A DNA stretch of 64,000 nt from positions 26,915,793 to 26,979,792 of the forward strand of contig OX439134.1 in NCBI GenBank assembly GCA_949318235.1, in the 5' to 3' direction. The DNA is from Ecdyonurus torrentis (taxonomy: Eukaryota > Arthropoda > Insecta > Ephemeroptera > Heptageniidae). Made by a program: the position numbers and the translations under genes. Positions 32,045-44,061 of this stretch are shown here, in pieces. Numbering within the stretch: position 1 is the stretch's first letter; each line of letters starts with the position of its first letter. The notes below the pieces were generated by a model. The model did not search any database. It had not been told where the DNA came from and worked only from the letters and a program-made list of their open reading frames with translations.

Positions 32045-34049
32045 AACCACATACTTATAAAGAGCAACCACCAAACAAGCAAAAAATATTTCAATGCTGC
32101 AAAATGCCGGTGGTTACGCACAACAACTATAAGAAAAAGAAGAAGAAAAAAATATATTGTTCATCAGCTTTAGATATCAAAAATATTAAAATAGATCATT
32201 AAAAATAAAAATTTAGAATATTTATACATAAATAATATTAATGGAAATTTTTGCTGTTAAAAAAATATTATATAAAAATATTTCCAGTTTGCAAAATGAA
32301 AAAAAAATGCATTCAGTGTCTTTTATGTATTAAAAAAAACCTTACGTTGAATGGTTATAATGTACCATTGAATGTTATTGTATACCACAGAATAGATTTA
32401 ATTTTTTCTTATTATTGTTCATTAAAGAAAAAAATAGAAAAATAAAACGAGAGAAAAATGTTGCGTATAGAAATTTTTCTTGAAAGAAAAATAATTTTTA
32501 ATTTAAAAAAAAATAATCACAATTTTTTATTTTCAAAAGTCTCTGAAAAAAATAATAATATAAAAAAAAATGTCGAAATAATAATGCAATTAATTTTGCC
32601 ACTAAATAAAATTTTTAAAATAATAATATATATAAATAAATTAAAAGTTTAAATAAAAAATAATATAAAATATGAAATAATTTCTAAAGCTGAAATCTAT
32701 AAAATCATTACAATAAAAAATATTATTATTGTTGACAACTTAAAGATTTAACTTTAGAATTTTTTCAATATTATTATAAATAGAAGAAGAAAAACATTAT
32801 AGTGTGGAAAATATTAGAATATATTTAGTTTTTAGAAAATAATGTAATAATTATTATAAAAAAAAATCTTGGGAGATATTACAGTAAATATTATAAATAA
32901 ACAACCAAAATAAAAAAATAAAAAGTTTTTGCACTACTTGTAACATATAAAAATTTGTTAATATATATATTATAAAAAAATAATAATAATAAAACAAGTT
33001 TGAAAATTTTGTGAAATGCATGCTTGTATGAAAGAATTTTAGTGAAAAATTAATTATATAAAAAATAGTAAATTAGTTAATTATATTTAATAGTAAAATT
33101 AATCATAAATATAAATTACAAAAAAAGAAAAAAATGACAAAAATTTCAAATTTTTCTCTATCTCATCTATACGTACAAAAATCTTTCAGAATTATATCAA
33201 ATTTAGCTTCCGAAAATTTATTTATAATTTTATTTAATAAATCGATATTTTAATAAAAATCGATTTATTATTAAAAAAAAATGAAAGAAATCGTAAATGT
33301 AAGCTGTGACTATAGCCAGTCGTCACAGCTACATTTGACGTTTCTTCTCAGAAAATTTTTAAATCTAAATTTCTTTTCCAAAAAAAATATATTACTTATA
33401 TATATTTAAAAAAAACTCTTTCAAATAATAATTATAATAATAGTATAAAAATACAAATTTAATTGCGCATTATCTAGTTCATATATAGTTAACATATCCA
33501 AAAAAAAAATAGTTCATATCCCTTCTCTATTTCTCTTTAAAATAATAATAATAAAAAAATACATGATTTAAACTAAAATAAAAATGCTAAAATTTAATAT
33601 TAAAACTATAAAAAACTGAGTGAATAAAAAAATGCATGCTTATTAAAACATATATTTAAAAAAAATAAGGATAAATATTAAACATAATTAATTTTGTTAA
33701 CTTTCAGAGATATATGCTCATAGTTTCATTTTGTTCTATTTCGCATTTTTTTTTTTTTTTTTTTTTTTTACTGTTCTGTCTAGTATACGTAGTAAAACAG
33801 TTGGAATTTTAAAAGTGTATATCATCTGGAAATTATAAATTGTTAAATAAATAAATGTTATTATAAGTGTATTGGTGTTTTTAATTATATAATGAGTGTT
33901 TACTGTATATTTCAGCGTGCAAAAAAAAAATTATAAAATTTATTTGCAAATTGATCGAGTAGTTGTTTTTTTCCCTCAATATTATGTGTTAAAAGATTTG
34001 TGTTTTTCTGTATAATTATTACTGTTGTATTTACAATTTGAGCAATAAA
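32045..34049 (+). other. Probable calexcitin 3' untranslated region and flank
   Basis: This stretch is extremely AT-rich with no further coding. Several AATAAA motifs occur. The best placed is AGCAATAAAAAGG at 34044-34049, which is followed by a T-rich stretch typical of a downstream element, but earlier sites (for example near 33847) could be used. The real transcript end cannot be told from sequence alone. Confidence 0.4.
33288..33345 (+). ncRNA. 58-nt hairpin, microRNA-precursor-like (miR-2-type candidate)
   Basis: The 5' arm AAATGTAAGCTGTGAC pairs with the 3' arm GTCACAGCTACATTTGACG around an 11-nt loop. About 20-23 pairs form with small bulges, including GAAA/TTTC at the base. The stem is far more GC-rich than its surroundings. 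The 3' arm reads UCACAGC-(4 nt)-UUUGACG just after the loop, the arrangement known for arthropod miR-2/miR-13 (UCACAGC...UUUGA, 3' arm). The spacing differs by one base, the precursor is short, and the usual miR-71/miR-2 cluster is not visible. A stem left by a decayed foldback element is an alternative. Confidence 0.3.
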
Positions 34050-34284
34050 AAGGTTGAGTAAAAGTTAAGTAAATTGTTTTATATCCTTTTTCTCCCTTTT
34101 GCTTTTTCATTTCCAATACTTTTTTTTTTTTTTTTTTTTAAATATAGATAAATATAATAATATGATACCTTGATGTACTGTACTACAGTATAAGCATATT
34201 GTTTTTATATTTAAATTATTATAATAAAATTAAAATAATAAATAAAATTTTAAATAAGTGATATTTAAAGTATTATAGGCTATC

Positions 34285-34285
<1 letters not shown>

Positions 34286-34350
<65 letters not shown>

Positions 34351-34388
34351 ATGGCCTATTATATTATATATTATAGGTATATAATATA

Positions 34389-34480
<92 letters not shown>
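34286..34480. repeat. Compound (AT)n/(GT)n microsatellite
   Basis: AT runs at about 34292-34330 and 34383-34480 flank a (GT)10 block and a short TATAGG linker. Confidence 0.93.
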
Positions 34481-34482
<2 letters not shown>

Positions 34483-35620
34483 TTGGATTTTGATGACTTT
34501 TAATAATTATTAATAAGTATTAATAACATACTTTTCATGTTTTTGAGAATGTGTACAGTACATAGTTTACAGTAACAGAAATGAAATTTAATTTTTTAGT
34601 TAATTAGTCAGTGTAAGTTAATTTTAGTTTAGTATTAATTGAGGTTTTATATTAAATCTACAAAATGCAAAATTATAACGTCATATTCTTATTTTCCATA
34701 TAAATAATTTAATATGGGATTTTTGTTTTATACTTTTTGCGTCAAAGCGTCAAGTATTTTTCACAAAGCTATTTTATTTTAAGTAATACAAGAGAGAGAA
34801 TTAGGGTTGCCAACTATTGAGAATGCGAAAAAAGGACATGGCCCACACCAAACCGGGGGGCCTGGGGGGCAAAGCCCCCCAGTAGCCCGCCGCAGGCGCG
34901 AAATTTTGGTATGCCACGCCCCTTTTTCTTTGAAAAAACAAGCAAAATAATCTATTTTATAAGTAATAAAAGTAAAGTTTAATATTCAATCTTGTGTATG
35001 TAACACATACTTTTTTAAAATTTAGATATGAATTTTTTTATGTTTGGTAAAAAAAAGTAGCGATTTTTTTTTTATTGTTTTATTTTTAATGTTAAAAAAA
35101 AGAATAAAAATAGACTAGATCGATCACTAGACTTAATGAATTGAATAATTTAAAAATACATTAAATAAAATGCACACATTTTTAATTATATTTGACACTG
35201 AAAATTATTAATAATTATTGATAACATTTACATTTGTAGATAGGTTTCATAGATAATATAATTACAAAAAATACGGTGTGCACTCACACTGCACTTCTGT
35301 AAATTGTATTTTTTTTTTTATTATAAATTAAATACTGTGCATGAAATGTAATTTTTAACATTTTTAAATTTCAAATTTTGAAAAACATTAATAATAATTA
35401 ATATGAATGAGAAATGTTGTAATTTGTGTATGCAATCATTGCAATCACAATCAAATAATCCAATTTGATATAATTTAAACATCAATTTTTCTGATATTCT
35501 GACAAACTTTATTGCACACTTTAATTTTAATTTAATATAAATAATTCAGGAATTTTATATATATTAAATATAATATATGGCATTCCTGAATGATTAATAT
35601 TAAAATTATACTGACAACAA

Positions 35621-35747
35621 TGGACCACTTGCAATAAAATGTTTTTAATTGTGGCAGCAAGTAAGTGAAAACGATTTTTACATAAGAAATGCATTAAGAA
35701 TTATTCAAATTATTTTAAAAAGTTCATTCATTGCAAGTGGTCAATTA
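35621..35747. mobile_element. Family C foldback element, copy 3, inside the hAT element
   Basis: TGGACCACTTGCAATAAAAT and GTTCATTCATTGCAAGTGGTC are the inverted ends. It also shares AACGATTTTTACATAAGAAAT with the copy at 18256. It lies just beyond the stop codon of the transposase remnant. Confidence 0.7.
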
Positions 35748-35758
35748 AGTAATATAAC

Positions 35759-36717
35759 TTATTTAAAGCTGTATTTTTCCTGAGATTTCACATCTTTTAA
35801 GAAGCTAGTATCATTTAAAATGTTGTCATAGAATTGATTATAAGTGTCATTGTAGTTAAAGTAAGTCATGATTTCATTCTTTAAAGCCTCGTTCACAATG
35901 GACTTTTCTTAAGTGAGAACGCAATTTTTTTCAAATTAAAAAAAAGGTTTGATTTCCACTTAAGAATTTTTTTTCTTAATTTTTTACGAACAACTTTCAC
36001 ATAACAATTTTTTTTCCTAATTTTTCTAATTTTTTTAAGCAGCTAATTAGAAGAATTATTTGAATTTACGTAAGAATCAACAAGGGTTTGATTCTTACGT
36101 AAACTCAAATAAATCTTCTAATTAGCTACTTAAGAAAAATTAAGAAAAAAAAAATAGTTAAATAAAAACAATTAAAAAACTTCTTAAGTGCAACAATAGT
36201 TTCATTGTGAACACCAATCGTTCTTAAGTGGAAAAAATTAGCATTTTCACTTAAGAAAACTTAGAAAAAGTCCATTGTGAACGTGGCTTAAATCAAATCA
36301 TTTGAACACCTATTTCTGGTATCATTCCACTTTAGGTTCATGATACTGAAAACCCTCTCTACAAAAGCAGAGGTGGCTGGAATGCTAAATAAAAACTGCA
36401 TGATTTTGTAAATGATAGGAATTTCTTTGTAGAAGTTGTTTCTGAATACATGAAGCCATTTATCTACAGTTGTGCAATGATCTGTAATCACTTTATTTGA
36501 TACTAAATTTGTGTAGTGTGTTTTCAGTGTAATAATTTCCTCAAACAGCATGTCTCTATCAATATTATATCTTTTAACTTGAGGGTGAAGTTTTTCAATT
36601 ACTTCTATAAAATCAGAATAGGAAGGAACTCCATTAGGACACTACACATAGCAAACTGTCTTTTGACTTTTGAGTAATCAAATCTATCTGTCAAGTACTT
36701 GTGATTTGTATAACAAC
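35759..36717 (-). pseudogene. hAT transposase, C-terminal fragment, broken
   Basis: Reading the minus strand from about 36717, the frame gives Y-L-T-D-R-F-D-Y-S-K-V-K, shifts frame near 36640, and continues through L-F-E-E-I to the diagnostic hAT dimerisation motif I-P-A-T-S-A-F-V-E-R-V-F-S-I-M-N and W-N-D-T-R-N-R at about 36300-36400. The frame stops at 36288, exactly where a foldback element is inserted. On its far side (35880 down to a TAA at 35759-35761) a compatible frame resumes with K-N-E-I-M-T-Y-F-N-Y, as expected for the family's C-terminal tail. Only about 180 residues remain of a protein normally over 550, so it cannot be an active transposase. Confidence 0.85.
35881..36291. mobile_element. 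TTAA-flanked foldback element, family G, inserted in the hAT transposase
   Basis: It begins TTAAAGCCTCGTTCACAATG and ends with the complement of TTAAGCCACGTTCACAATGG. The arms continue inward with GACTTTTCTTAAGTG, and a second inner palindrome (TAATTAGAAGAA with AATCAACAAGGGTTTGATT) lies at the centre. 411 bp, non-coding. Confidence 0.82.
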
Positions 36718-36883
36718 TTTTGCTATTGCACAATTTTTTTAAATTTTTAATATTTTTTTAATCTAAAATTTCTAATAAGGGGAGTAAAGTGTCCTTTTTT
36801 GGAAAAAAAGTAAAAAAGGACAAAAACCTCGAAAAAAGGACTGTCCTTCTGAAAAAAGGACAGTTGGTAACCCTACAGAGAAT

Positions 36884-37073
36884 ATAAAATTATCTTTAGA
36901 ATGAAAAATATTTTACTTAATTTATTTTCTATCTTTTGCGCACCTGCGCACTTAAAAATATCCAAAACTTTTAAAAGTTTTACTATTCCCGCTTAAGAGT
37001 GACGTACGAACGCGTACGAAAAGACAATCGAAAACAGCTGTCTCGATCGATTGCGAAAAAAGAAAAATTTTGC
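36884..37073 (+). promoter_or_regulatory. Candidate tetraspanin promoter and 5' leader
   Basis: Only about 190 bp separate the hAT right target duplication from the first in-frame ATG (268 bp to the preferred ATG). This is richer in CpG than its surroundings and contains TTGCGCACCTGCGCAC near 36936, which loosely resembles an NRF-1-type GCGCA...GCGCA dimer site, and GACGTACGAACGCGTACG at 37001. No clear TATA box is seen. The start site may lie here, or further upstream if there is an untranslated exon. Confidence 0.35.
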
Positions 37074-37211
37074 ATGAAGGACGCAGAGGAAGAATTATTA
37101 GAAGAGGATTTATCTGAAATTCAGCGTAGAAATCCGCGATATCAAAACGGAATGTGTGGTGGATTTACCTGTTCTAAAAATGCGCTTACGGCGCTCAACG
37201 TTTTATACATA
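37074..37211 (+). CDS. Tetraspanin exon 1 (with possible N-terminal extension)
   Basis: It ends A-L-N-V-L-Y-I before a GTAAGT donor. From the ATG at 37152 it encodes 20 residues. From the ATG at 37074 the frame is open and adds M-K-D-A-E-E-E-L-L-E-E-D and more. The upstream ATG has T at -3, a weak context, and the family normally begins at the M-C-G-G-F position. Confidence 0.9.
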
Positions 37212-40200
37212 GTAAGTTCATAAAATCGATTTTATCAATGGCCTCTCATCTTGAAGTTGTCTGATAGCAATAAAAATAATTCAAGGTTTTTTCCTTATCA
37301 AAGGAGATTGTATGAAGTCATTACACTGTTTTCAATATAAAATATTGCAAAAAACTTGTATTTTAATTAATTTATTGCATATTTTGAAATAAATTTTTGA
37401 TTTAAATCAATTAGGAAGCTGCAGATTGCCCAAGCCCTTCAACTGATTGCCTTACTATGTAGTATGTATGATGATACATACATACATAACATTATGCATA
37501 CTCTTAATCACATTGTTAACAGATGCATATAATTTATACATAGAGCTTTCTCTTATAAGTATAGTAATAAAGTATCATACGAAATACTAAATTACAATGC
37601 ACCATGCATACATTAATTGCTTTTTTTTATAATCCATATATTATACCATAAATGCACTCTTGAGCTCTATGTATGTACAGCTCTGACCAAAAGTTTCCGA
37701 ACGGGGCAGCGGCGGCCGCTGTGTTTTCTCATAACGATAACATAGTGTGGTTTCGGGTTGCCTATGCAAATCGTTCGGGAACTTTTGGCCAGAGCTGTAC
37801 ATATACACATACATACATATAGGTTAGGAGAGGTGTATGTACATACGTGAGGTGTACATACATATGTAATATGTACTGTGCGGTACCATATTATGTATGT
37901 AGTCTATAAAATTATGCATACGCTAGACGCAAATAAAATAAAATCTGTAAACATATTTACAGCTCTGGCCAAAAGTTTGAGAACAGGGCAGCTACGGCCG
38001 TAGCGTTTACCCATAAAGATAACATAGTGTGGTTGCTGGTTGCATATACAAATCGTTCTCAAACTTTTGGCCAGAGCTGTACATACATACTCTGTCATAG
38101 AAAATGTTTATCCCGTGTCGTTACTCGGGCAATAGAGTAAAATTTTATATATGACAGTCATTGTGATATGTATGTCCATCCATACAGCCATTCTAAAATA
38201 ATAACCAAGGTAAACTAAAGTGGATGCATCCCCTCTTCTTAGATCCTATGACTCACGTCAGTTCAATGTCAAAATTTGTCAGATTATAATTATATTGATG
38301 TTTTTATTTATGAATTTTAACTTACTGTAGGCTAATTATAATTTGCAATAAAGGTGGCCCTTTTAAGTGTCTTTCCTTTACTGTATTAACTGAGCTTTAC
38401 ATAGGTATGCACATAAACCTGTGCAGTTCAATACAGCACATTTTATTTATACATTTTGACACATGCCTTTAAAAATAATAGGTACGTATTATTTTTTTTT
38501 AATGATTAAAAATGTTTATTGTTAACATTACTTGTTAATGCATATTTATTTATTTATTTATTTATTATCATTTTGATTGTGATGTGAGTAATGTGCACAA
38601 TTAAGTATGGTGATAAAACTCTTATGCAATATACATCACATATACATTAATATTAATGAATTGAATTGTCCTTGAGTCTTAAAAGTCATTATTCACTTTA
38701 TCTCATTAAAAACACACTAGCTTTACATTCAAGCGTGAACATTGACTCAACAAAATTTGTACACCAATCTTTTTCTTACAATTCTGATGTAAATTTTGCC
38801 TTGATAATTTGGATTATCATCTTATAGTTACTGTATTGTATAAATCTTATTTCTTTATTATTACATTATTTTAAGTTCTTATACAGCTTTGCATTCTATG
38901 CTAACATGTATCATAAATGGTACTCAAATGTTTTAATAGTTTACCTTATTGCTGTTAAGATTAGGATAAAAGTTAATTGTAAGAAACTGCAAGTCACATT
39001 ATAGTACTGTGTACAAAATTGAAATGTATTTTAAAATCCATAAATTTAAATTGTGCATTATTATTTTTTTACTGTCCAAACAATACTGTAATTTCTATTC
39101 ATTATAGTTTCCAGTATACAGCTCGAATTTTGGCCATATTAGCATTTGACGACTGGTCCCCAGTAATTTTGGGCTCCTTAGGCCAAAAGTTTTTTTTTAT
39201 TAAATCTATTTGGGTGACTTGACCCCTCAATATGGTCCTCTTTACCTTGATTGCCCCAGAGGACCCACTCCGAGTCTGCCGGTATATATAATATATCGAT
39301 GTTGTTGCGAGCAATATGTGTAACTCGTTTTTTGTCACGCGAAGCAAAATGTGTAAGTCGAGCGCCATCTCCATTATGATCGGAAACAACTTACACATTT
39401 TGCTTAGGTTGACAAAAAAGCAGATACACATATTGCTAGCAACAACATCAATATGTATATCTAAATTTTTTATTTGTCTTGTTTTAATTTTTTTATTGAC
39501 GTATTTTGGGGGATAAAAATTATTTATATGTAATCAGCCAGCTTCATGCTTTATTTAAAGGTTATCACTTCACTATTATAAACCTTTGATAAAATAAACC
39601 TAAATTTATTTATAATTTCAGCTGGTGGCGTTCATTCTGATCGGAGTCGCAGTGTATGGCAGAGCTTCCTCTCTTGTAACCAATCTACCCATTGTGGGAG
39701 GTATTTTGGCATGTGGAGTGATTCTCATCGTCATCTCCATCGTAGGCCTCATCGGAGCAGTCAAGCATCACCAAGTGCTGCTCTTCTTTGTATCCTTTCT
39801 AGCAAATTGAGGTTTATTACATTTAAAAAAGGTTTTGATAGGATAGAGTATATGAATGGGGGGGGGGGGGGGGAAGAAAAAAATTGCAGTTGATGTAAAA
39901 TGTGTTAAATAATTAAAATTAATTAATTATACAACATAGTAGGTAGAGAGACACAAGCTCATAGGTTCTTTAACTGAGTTAAACAGATACAGTAACTGTT
40001 GGGCATTGGTTAGCCTCATAGTATATGGCTATAGTTTAGGGGGGAAATGCAAACGTTTTACTAATTTTACCTATTAAGAAACAAACTTATTATTAAACTA
40101 TTGATGCTTTTGTTAGCTTTAAATAAGCTGTAAAAACCAGAGAAAATAAAAAAAGGTTACTTTTTCTATGAAAGAGTGTAAAGATGAATCTATTTGTAAC

Positions 40201-43200
40201 CTATTTGTTCAAACATGTCGAAGGGGCAAATTCATACAATATAATAAAAATTATAGAAACCTCTGGTATACCATTACCAAGTGAAACATTAGCACCGGCA
40301 CTGTTTTTAATACTGTACAGTACTTAAATGAGATTGTGTAGAAAATTATTTTCTTGTAAAATAATTGTCCGTTATTGCTACTGTTACGAACAGCCTTGGT
40401 AAGATTATTGCTAGAGAGCACTGTACAATATTTTATTCCAATCATCTCCAAGTTATTTCCTTGACTCACAATATCAGTACATGCTGATTTTGTTCATGCT
40501 CTTCTTAGTTCAGTTCAGCATTGCTTGTGCTTGCCTGGCAGTTAACATGGAGCAACAAAAACAACTGGCAGAGAAGGTAAAATATATCACCACATTATTA
40601 CATCAATAATAAAAAGATTTGATAGAAAAACACATAGATAGATTAGGCAAAATTGGGGAATGGGAGACTAGTAATGAGCGTAGACTAACAGGGACTATGT
40701 GGTAGAGAAAATAATTTCTAACCCAGGCCAAAAAATGCATTAATATTTTTTGGGAAAAAGATAGAAATACCAGCAAGGGCCTTACCACAGTAGAAGTTCT
40801 ATGAAGAGGTCGAGGTCTTATGTGGCACAGAGTGTTAGTTATAATGTTTATATAACTGAGAGCTTTGCTTTATATAACATGAGAGCGTTACTCTATATTA
40901 ACATAATTACTAAAATTCTGTCATGTCATGTGAGGCCTTGACTTCTCCATAGAACTTCTACTGTGGTAAGGCCCTTGCTAGTATTTCTATCCTTTTCTTT
41001 CATATTAATCCTAACCATGATGATTTTTTTCCTTAAATTAATATTTTTTGGCCTGGGTTAGAAATTATTTTGTCTACCATGACATCCCTGTCGGTAGAAG
41101 CTCATTACTATCTCCCATTCCCCAATTTTTCTTTATGTGTTTTTTTATCAAATATTTATATTATTATAATCGCATGATCAATATTTCATAAATATTTATT
41201 ATTAATAAGTAATATTTAATTTGAGAGTTTATTATCAATTCAAAAGAAATAAAGTTTGGACCCTTGCTGCAGATATTGATGACAAAATATGTATGTATGT
41301 TTTAGGGCTGGATGACTGTACCTGACTCGTTACGCTCAGAGGTTCAGACTGTATTCAGTTGCTGTGGATTGTATGACAAAAACAACACCTGGGAGGAATC
41401 ACCTGGACCTCTGGGACACCCCTCATGTCTGATCAATGTAAGTTGGGCATCAAAACTTTTGTTGCATGTCGATGTTGTTGCGAGCAATATGTGTAACTCG
41501 TTTTTTGTCAGGCAAAGCAAAATGTGTAAGTCGTTATTTGTCACGTTTAGTAATATTTTTATCTCGTTTTTTGTCAAGCTAAGCAAAACGTGTAAGTCAT
41601 TTCCGAATGTTATGTAGATGGCACTCCACTTACACATATTGCTTTGCGTGACAAAAAACGAGCTACATATTGCTTGCAACAGCATTGATATGTTGAATTT
41701 TATGTCAGGGCTTCATTTCTGTGGCCATTTTGTACCAATAAAATTATATTTATAATGTATTTTATACTTAAAACAATTTTTACCCAAAAATTACTTCTTA
41801 ATTGTTTTAGAATGCTTGCTGCCCTGGCGGATCAAATTGTATTTGTGAACCTTGCATGTATAAGGTACAAGATAATATCAACTACGCCTTCAAATTATGT
41901 GGATCTATTGGACTGTTCTTTAGCTTCACTGAGGTAAGTGATCATGTGATTTAGAATGTGTATTTACAAACATTGTCACTTGAAAGATTTCTCTTTCAAT
42001 CAGTCAGTTTTGTAAGGTTTCTTTGAACTTTACCTTGACTAGATAATTTAATTTTAAATGTATAAGTTATGTTGTGGTGTTTATTTATAACTTTTAAAAG
42101 GTTATTTTAGGAGTAAATCATGTAATAATTGAAATAGAAGAGTTTTTTTTAAGAAATTTTAAATTTTATGACTTGATTTTAAAACTTAAAAAACTCATTT
42201 GAAGATATATTTTTAATTGGAAAAGAAAAAAAATTAATGTTTTACTTAGTTTCCCCCAGACTTGGTTATGTTACTGATTTTTTGTAACTTCGTTACGTTA
42301 CTCACTACTCCAAGAAAAAGTAATGACGTTACGTTACTCATTACAGTTTTTGAAAAGTAGTGACACTGTGTTAAGGTCCGTGCAGCCGTCTTATTTTATT
42401 TAATATTAAATTAATTTTAAAAAATAAAACGGCTGCGTGGGCCTTTACTCACTACTCTTAAAAGTAGTGAAGTTACTTTTAGCGTAACTTTATTTACTTC
42501 AAATATTTTCTTATTAAATAACAACATTTTCAAAAACTTTTTAAAAATATTGTTGTTGCTTTCTGATAAATTATAAATAGAGAGATTTAAATCAACATCA
42601 TAACAGTAATCTTGAAAAACTATATAAAGACGAAAGCATATTTATGTACCTATAGATTTGATTTTTTCAGTGCTTGAAATATTAAAAAGTAGTGTCGTTA
42701 CATGGCAAAAATTACTAGAAAAAGTAACGCATTGCCGTTACTTGTTACTTCTATCAAAAAGTAATGATGTACCGTTCTTTTTTAACAAAAAGTAGTGAAA
42801 AAATTATGTAACGTCGTTACTTGTACTTGTGTACTACCCAAGTCTGGTTTCCCTTCAATGGTAAAATGATAATAATTGTAATATTTTGTTAATGGCATCA
42901 ATATAATCAGTACAACTCAGTGCTGTTTGAAATAGGTTTGAAGCTAGTAGGTTTTCCTATATAGTTTTTGTAAATATATTTAATCAGCTATAAAAAAAAA
43001 AAAAAAAAAAAAAAAAAGAAGCTCTATTGCCCTTTAATGATAAACTATATAAAAAATTTCTATATTATTAAATGAAAATGTCCTCTTTTTTTATTCTTAA
43101 ATTGTTCAAAACATCCAATCAAGGCCGAGGCCATATCGGCTGGTTCATATTCATAGGTTATTTCACTTAACATAGTATATCCTTTGTTATAGTTTATAAC

Positions 43201-44029
43201 CTCCAACAAATAATTAAACATCATGCAAAAAAAAAAAAAAAAAAAAAAAAAAAATTAACCATACAAATTATACTTAATATACTTAATTATATTATGTAAA
43301 TCAAAACTGTAGTAACAATACAAAAACTTACTCAAACTTTTTTTGAAGCAACAACGAAAATAAAAATAGTAATTTTAAAAAATCATCCCCCCCCCCCCCC
43401 CCCCCACAACAATTTTCTTTAATAAATTAACTAATAAAGATTTAACAAAATGTGAAATGTGAACTTATATAAATTCTCTGAAGCAAGTAATACTGTAATA
43501 TTTCATAATTGCATGGTTTTAACTATGCCTAAAAATATCCTTTTAATTTTGGGATTTTGTATATATTTGGATATATATATTTTTTAAAACTAACCAATAA
43601 TTGTATGTTTTGAGATGCTTCTTTTGTTTAATTTGGGCTGATAGTTTTTGAGGCAATGTAATGAAATTAGCATGTACACAGCAGCAACCTGTATCAACCT
43701 GTCCTATGCATGTATGATTGCTTGGAAATTAATAATACATACTAATGATTCAAATAACTATGGGAAATTTTGTGTATGTTTTGATGGTAATATTTTCTTA
43801 TGGTTGATGGTTGCAAGTTTTGTTTTAATATACGTAATGGATTTTATATATATGTATTTGTTTTTCTGATCTTTCAGTAGTAGTATTCACTTCCAATTTT
43901 TTACACTATTTTTTCAAAGTTCATTTTCATTGTTTTTGTATCTTTATTATCTTTTATACTTTGGTAATGTGAAATAGGTTTATATAACATTTTGTGGGGA
44001 AAAAAATCCATATTACTTCACTCCTCCCA

Positions 44030-44061
<32 letters not shown>

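Larger units (their letters stand above)
34802..36875. mobile_element. Decayed hAT transposon
   Basis: The terminal inverted repeats are TAGGGTTGCCAACT at the left and AGTTGGTAACCCTA at the right (one mismatch in 14). The flanking eight bases are GAGAGAAT and CAGAGAAT, an 8-bp target duplication with one mismatch. Eight-bp duplications and short ends are the hAT signature. Near the left end lies a perfect hairpin CTGGGGGGCAAAGCCCCCCAG (34863-34883), and the right end has repeated AAAAAAGGAC motifs. The reverse strand carries the C-terminal part of a transposase. At about 2.07 kb it is too short for a full element, and it contains two further insertions. Confidence 0.88.
37212..39621 (+). other. 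Tetraspanin intron 1
   Basis: 2.4 kb, no coding sequence. It contains two 120-bp TA-flanked foldback elements and one further foldback element just upstream of exon 2. Confidence 0.9.

Noticed and set aside
36999..37073. Extension of the tetraspanin frame to a GTG at 36999
   Set aside because: GTG is not a usual start in animals; the first in-frame ATG is 37074 and the family-like start is 37152.
39102..39516. Open frames on both strands with S-K-M-C-K-S and L-H-I-L-L repeats (also at 41312-41685)
   Set aside because: They lie on family J foldback elements, and exon 4 accounts for the only real coding part at 41306-41437.
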